A DNA stretch of 64,000 bases from Paenibacillus donghaensis. GTDB taxonomy: Bacteria > Bacillota > Bacilli > Paenibacillales > Paenibacillaceae. The stretch covers positions 1,674,001 through 1,738,000 of the forward strand of contig NZ_CP021780.1 in NCBI RefSeq assembly GCF_002192415.1, given 5' to 3'. The first letter of the stretch is position 1; every line of letters starts with the position of its first letter. Below, piece after piece: positions 62,838 to 64,000 of the stretch. The position numbers were made by a program, and so were the translations under genes. The notes below the pieces were generated by a model, which searched no databases, was not told the DNA's origin, and saw only the letters and a program-made list of their open reading frames with translations.

Positions 62838-64000
62838 ATGAACAGAATTCCCGTTACTGTGCTCAGCGGTTACCTGGGCTCCGGCAAAACAACAGTGCTG
62901 AATCACATTCTGCACAACAAGGAAGGCCTGCGAGTGGCTGTAATTGTCAATGATATGAGTGAAGTGAATGTAGATGCCAATCTCGTAAAGTCAGGAAATA
63001 CGCTCTCCAGAACCGAAGAGAAGCTGGTGGAGATGTCCAACGGCTGCATCTGCTGTACCCTGCGCGATGACTTGATTGTTGAAGTGCAGAAGCTGGCTGC
63101 CGAAGACCGGTTTGATTATATCCTGATTGAGTCGTCGGGGATCAGCGAGCCTGCTCCGGTTGCCCAGACCTTTACCTATGCCAACCCAGAGCTGGACATT
63201 GACCTGACTGAACTGGCGCGGCTGGATACCCTTGTCACCGTCGTTGACGCCAATCGTTTCTGGCATGATTTCGCTTCAGGCGACAGTCTGCTTGAGCGGG
63301 GCCAGACGGCCGGAGAAGCCGATTTCCGCGATATTGTCGACCTGCTGATCGATCAGATCGAAACCTGCGATGTGCTGCTGCTGAACAAATGCGATCTGGT
63401 GGAGGAGCAGGAGTTAAACAAGCTGGAAGCTGTGCTGCGCAAGCTGCAGCCTGCAGCCAAGATCATCCGCACCGTCAACGGCAGCATCTCTCCCGCAGAG
63501 CTGCTGAATACCGGCCGCTTCGATTTCGAGCGGACCAGCATGTCCCCGGGCTGGATCGCCGAGCTGAACAAGGAAGAGCATATTCCTGAAACTGAGGAAT
63601 ATGGCATCGGTTCTTTTGTGTACCGGCGTAGAATACCGTTCCACCCGCAGCGGCTGGACCAATTCTTACGCGACTGGCCTGAGGAGGTCGTACGGGCCAA
63701 GGGGCTGGTCTGGCTGGCCGCAGACGGGGATCTGGCAGCCACGCTGAGCCAGGCCGGACCTTCGATCCAGTTCGGGGCTGCGGGCTACTGGCTGGCGACA
63801 CTGCCACTAGAGGAGCAGCAGGAAGTGCTGGACAGCGAGCCGGAAGTAAGAGCCAGATGGGACAAGACATGGGGCGACCGGATGAACGAGCTTGTCTATA
63901 TCGGTGTAGGGATGAATCAGGAGGAGATTGAGGCGCGGCTGGACCGCTGTTTGTTGACCTCAGAGGAAATGACCGAGGACTGGACTGCCTATGAGAATCC
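62838..64000 (+). CDS. CobW/YciC-family zinc metallochaperone GTPase, 3' end outside window
   Basis: At least 387 residues, open at the window end and probably only a few residues short of complete, as YciC proteins are about 400 long. P-loop GYLGSGKTT near residue 9, CxCC motif [10 protein letters not shown] near 70, [14 protein letters not shown] near 97, guanine motif NKCD near 181 and the CobW_C domain from about 255 ([17 protein letters not shown]) to VGMNQEEIE near 360. GGAGGAG precedes the ATG. It lies 24 bases after the C-minus L33 gene behind a Zur box, the arrangement expected for a GTPase that supplies zinc to essential enzymes under zinc limitation. Confidence 0.92.
   Translation, partial: MNRIPVTVLSGYLGSGKTTVLNHILHNKEGLRVAVIVNDMSEVNVDANLVKSGNTLSRTEEKLVEMSNGCICCTLRDDLIVEVQKLAAEDRFDYILIESSGISEPAPVAQTFTYANPELDIDLTELARLDTLVTVVDANRFWHDFASGDSLLERGQTAGEADFRDIVDLLIDQIETCDVLLLNKCDLVEEQELNKLEAVLRKLQPAAKIIRTVNGSISPAELLNTGRFDFERTSMSPGWIAELNKEEHIPETEEYGIGSFVYRRRIPFHPQRLDQFLRDWPEEVVRAKGLVWLAADGDLAATLSQAGPSIQFGAAGYWLATLPLEEQQEVLDSEPEVRARWDKTWGDRMNELVYIGVGMNQEEIEARLDRCLLTSEEMTEDWTAYEN

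Overview
The window looks like a chromosomal segment of a Paenibacillus-type member of the Bacillota. This is inferred from GGAGG-type ribosome binding sites, TTG and GTG starts, a YjcZ-type small sporulation protein, a Bacillus-consensus Zur box in front of a zinc-free ribosomal protein L33 and a YciC/CobW GTPase, and the overall gene content. No marker gene here fixes the species.

Left flank (1-7,800, mostly GC-rich): the 3' part of a sugar ABC transporter permease, an M20 metallopeptidase, a repeat-rich intergenic region with a ~300-bp imperfect palindrome, an ABC exporter half-transporter, a 33-residue YjcZ-like protein, a region of short palindromes and GC-rich low-complexity sequence, a SAM methyltransferase, and a coupled LysE-type exporter / Lrp-type regulator pair. 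A tRNA-Leu(CAG) with a strong terminator closes this flank.

Centre (about 7,950-52,600, distinctly more AT-rich): one collinear biosynthetic operon for a hybrid polyketide-peptide. Order: type II thioesterase; acyl-AMP ligase with ACP; stand-alone acyltransferase; two AT-less PKS proteins holding three modules (KS-KR-ACP, KS-DH-KR-ACP, KS-DH-KR-ACP) that end in a condensation domain; an NRPS with Ser-T-E, Cyc-Cys-T-Ox and a terminal C; a 4,769-residue NRPS with Thr(+MT), Leu, Thr and Thr(+MT) modules and a thioesterase; and a cobalamin-type radical SAM enzyme. Both MT domains are inserted into adenylation domains between core motifs a2 and a3. Read collinearly this predicts an acyl chain extended to a hydroxy-diene, then D-Ser, a thiazole from Cys, methylated Thr, Leu, Thr, methylated Thr, released by the thioesterase as an acid or a lactone. 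I do not recognise a known compound with this assembly line. It is the main candidate for an undescribed system.

Right flank (52,626-64,000, GC-rich again): a DrrAB-like ABC exporter directly behind the cluster, a TipA-like MerR regulator with its own 19-bp-spacer promoter driving a second two-gene ABC exporter, a four-PAS hybrid histidine kinase, and a zinc-related set (TIGR03943/YcgQ-like, UPF0718/YcgR-like permease, CobW GTPase, and divergently a Zur box, C-minus L33 and a second CobW GTPase cut by the window end).

Substrate codes, domain limits and base counts were read by hand and have not been checked by alignment or search.
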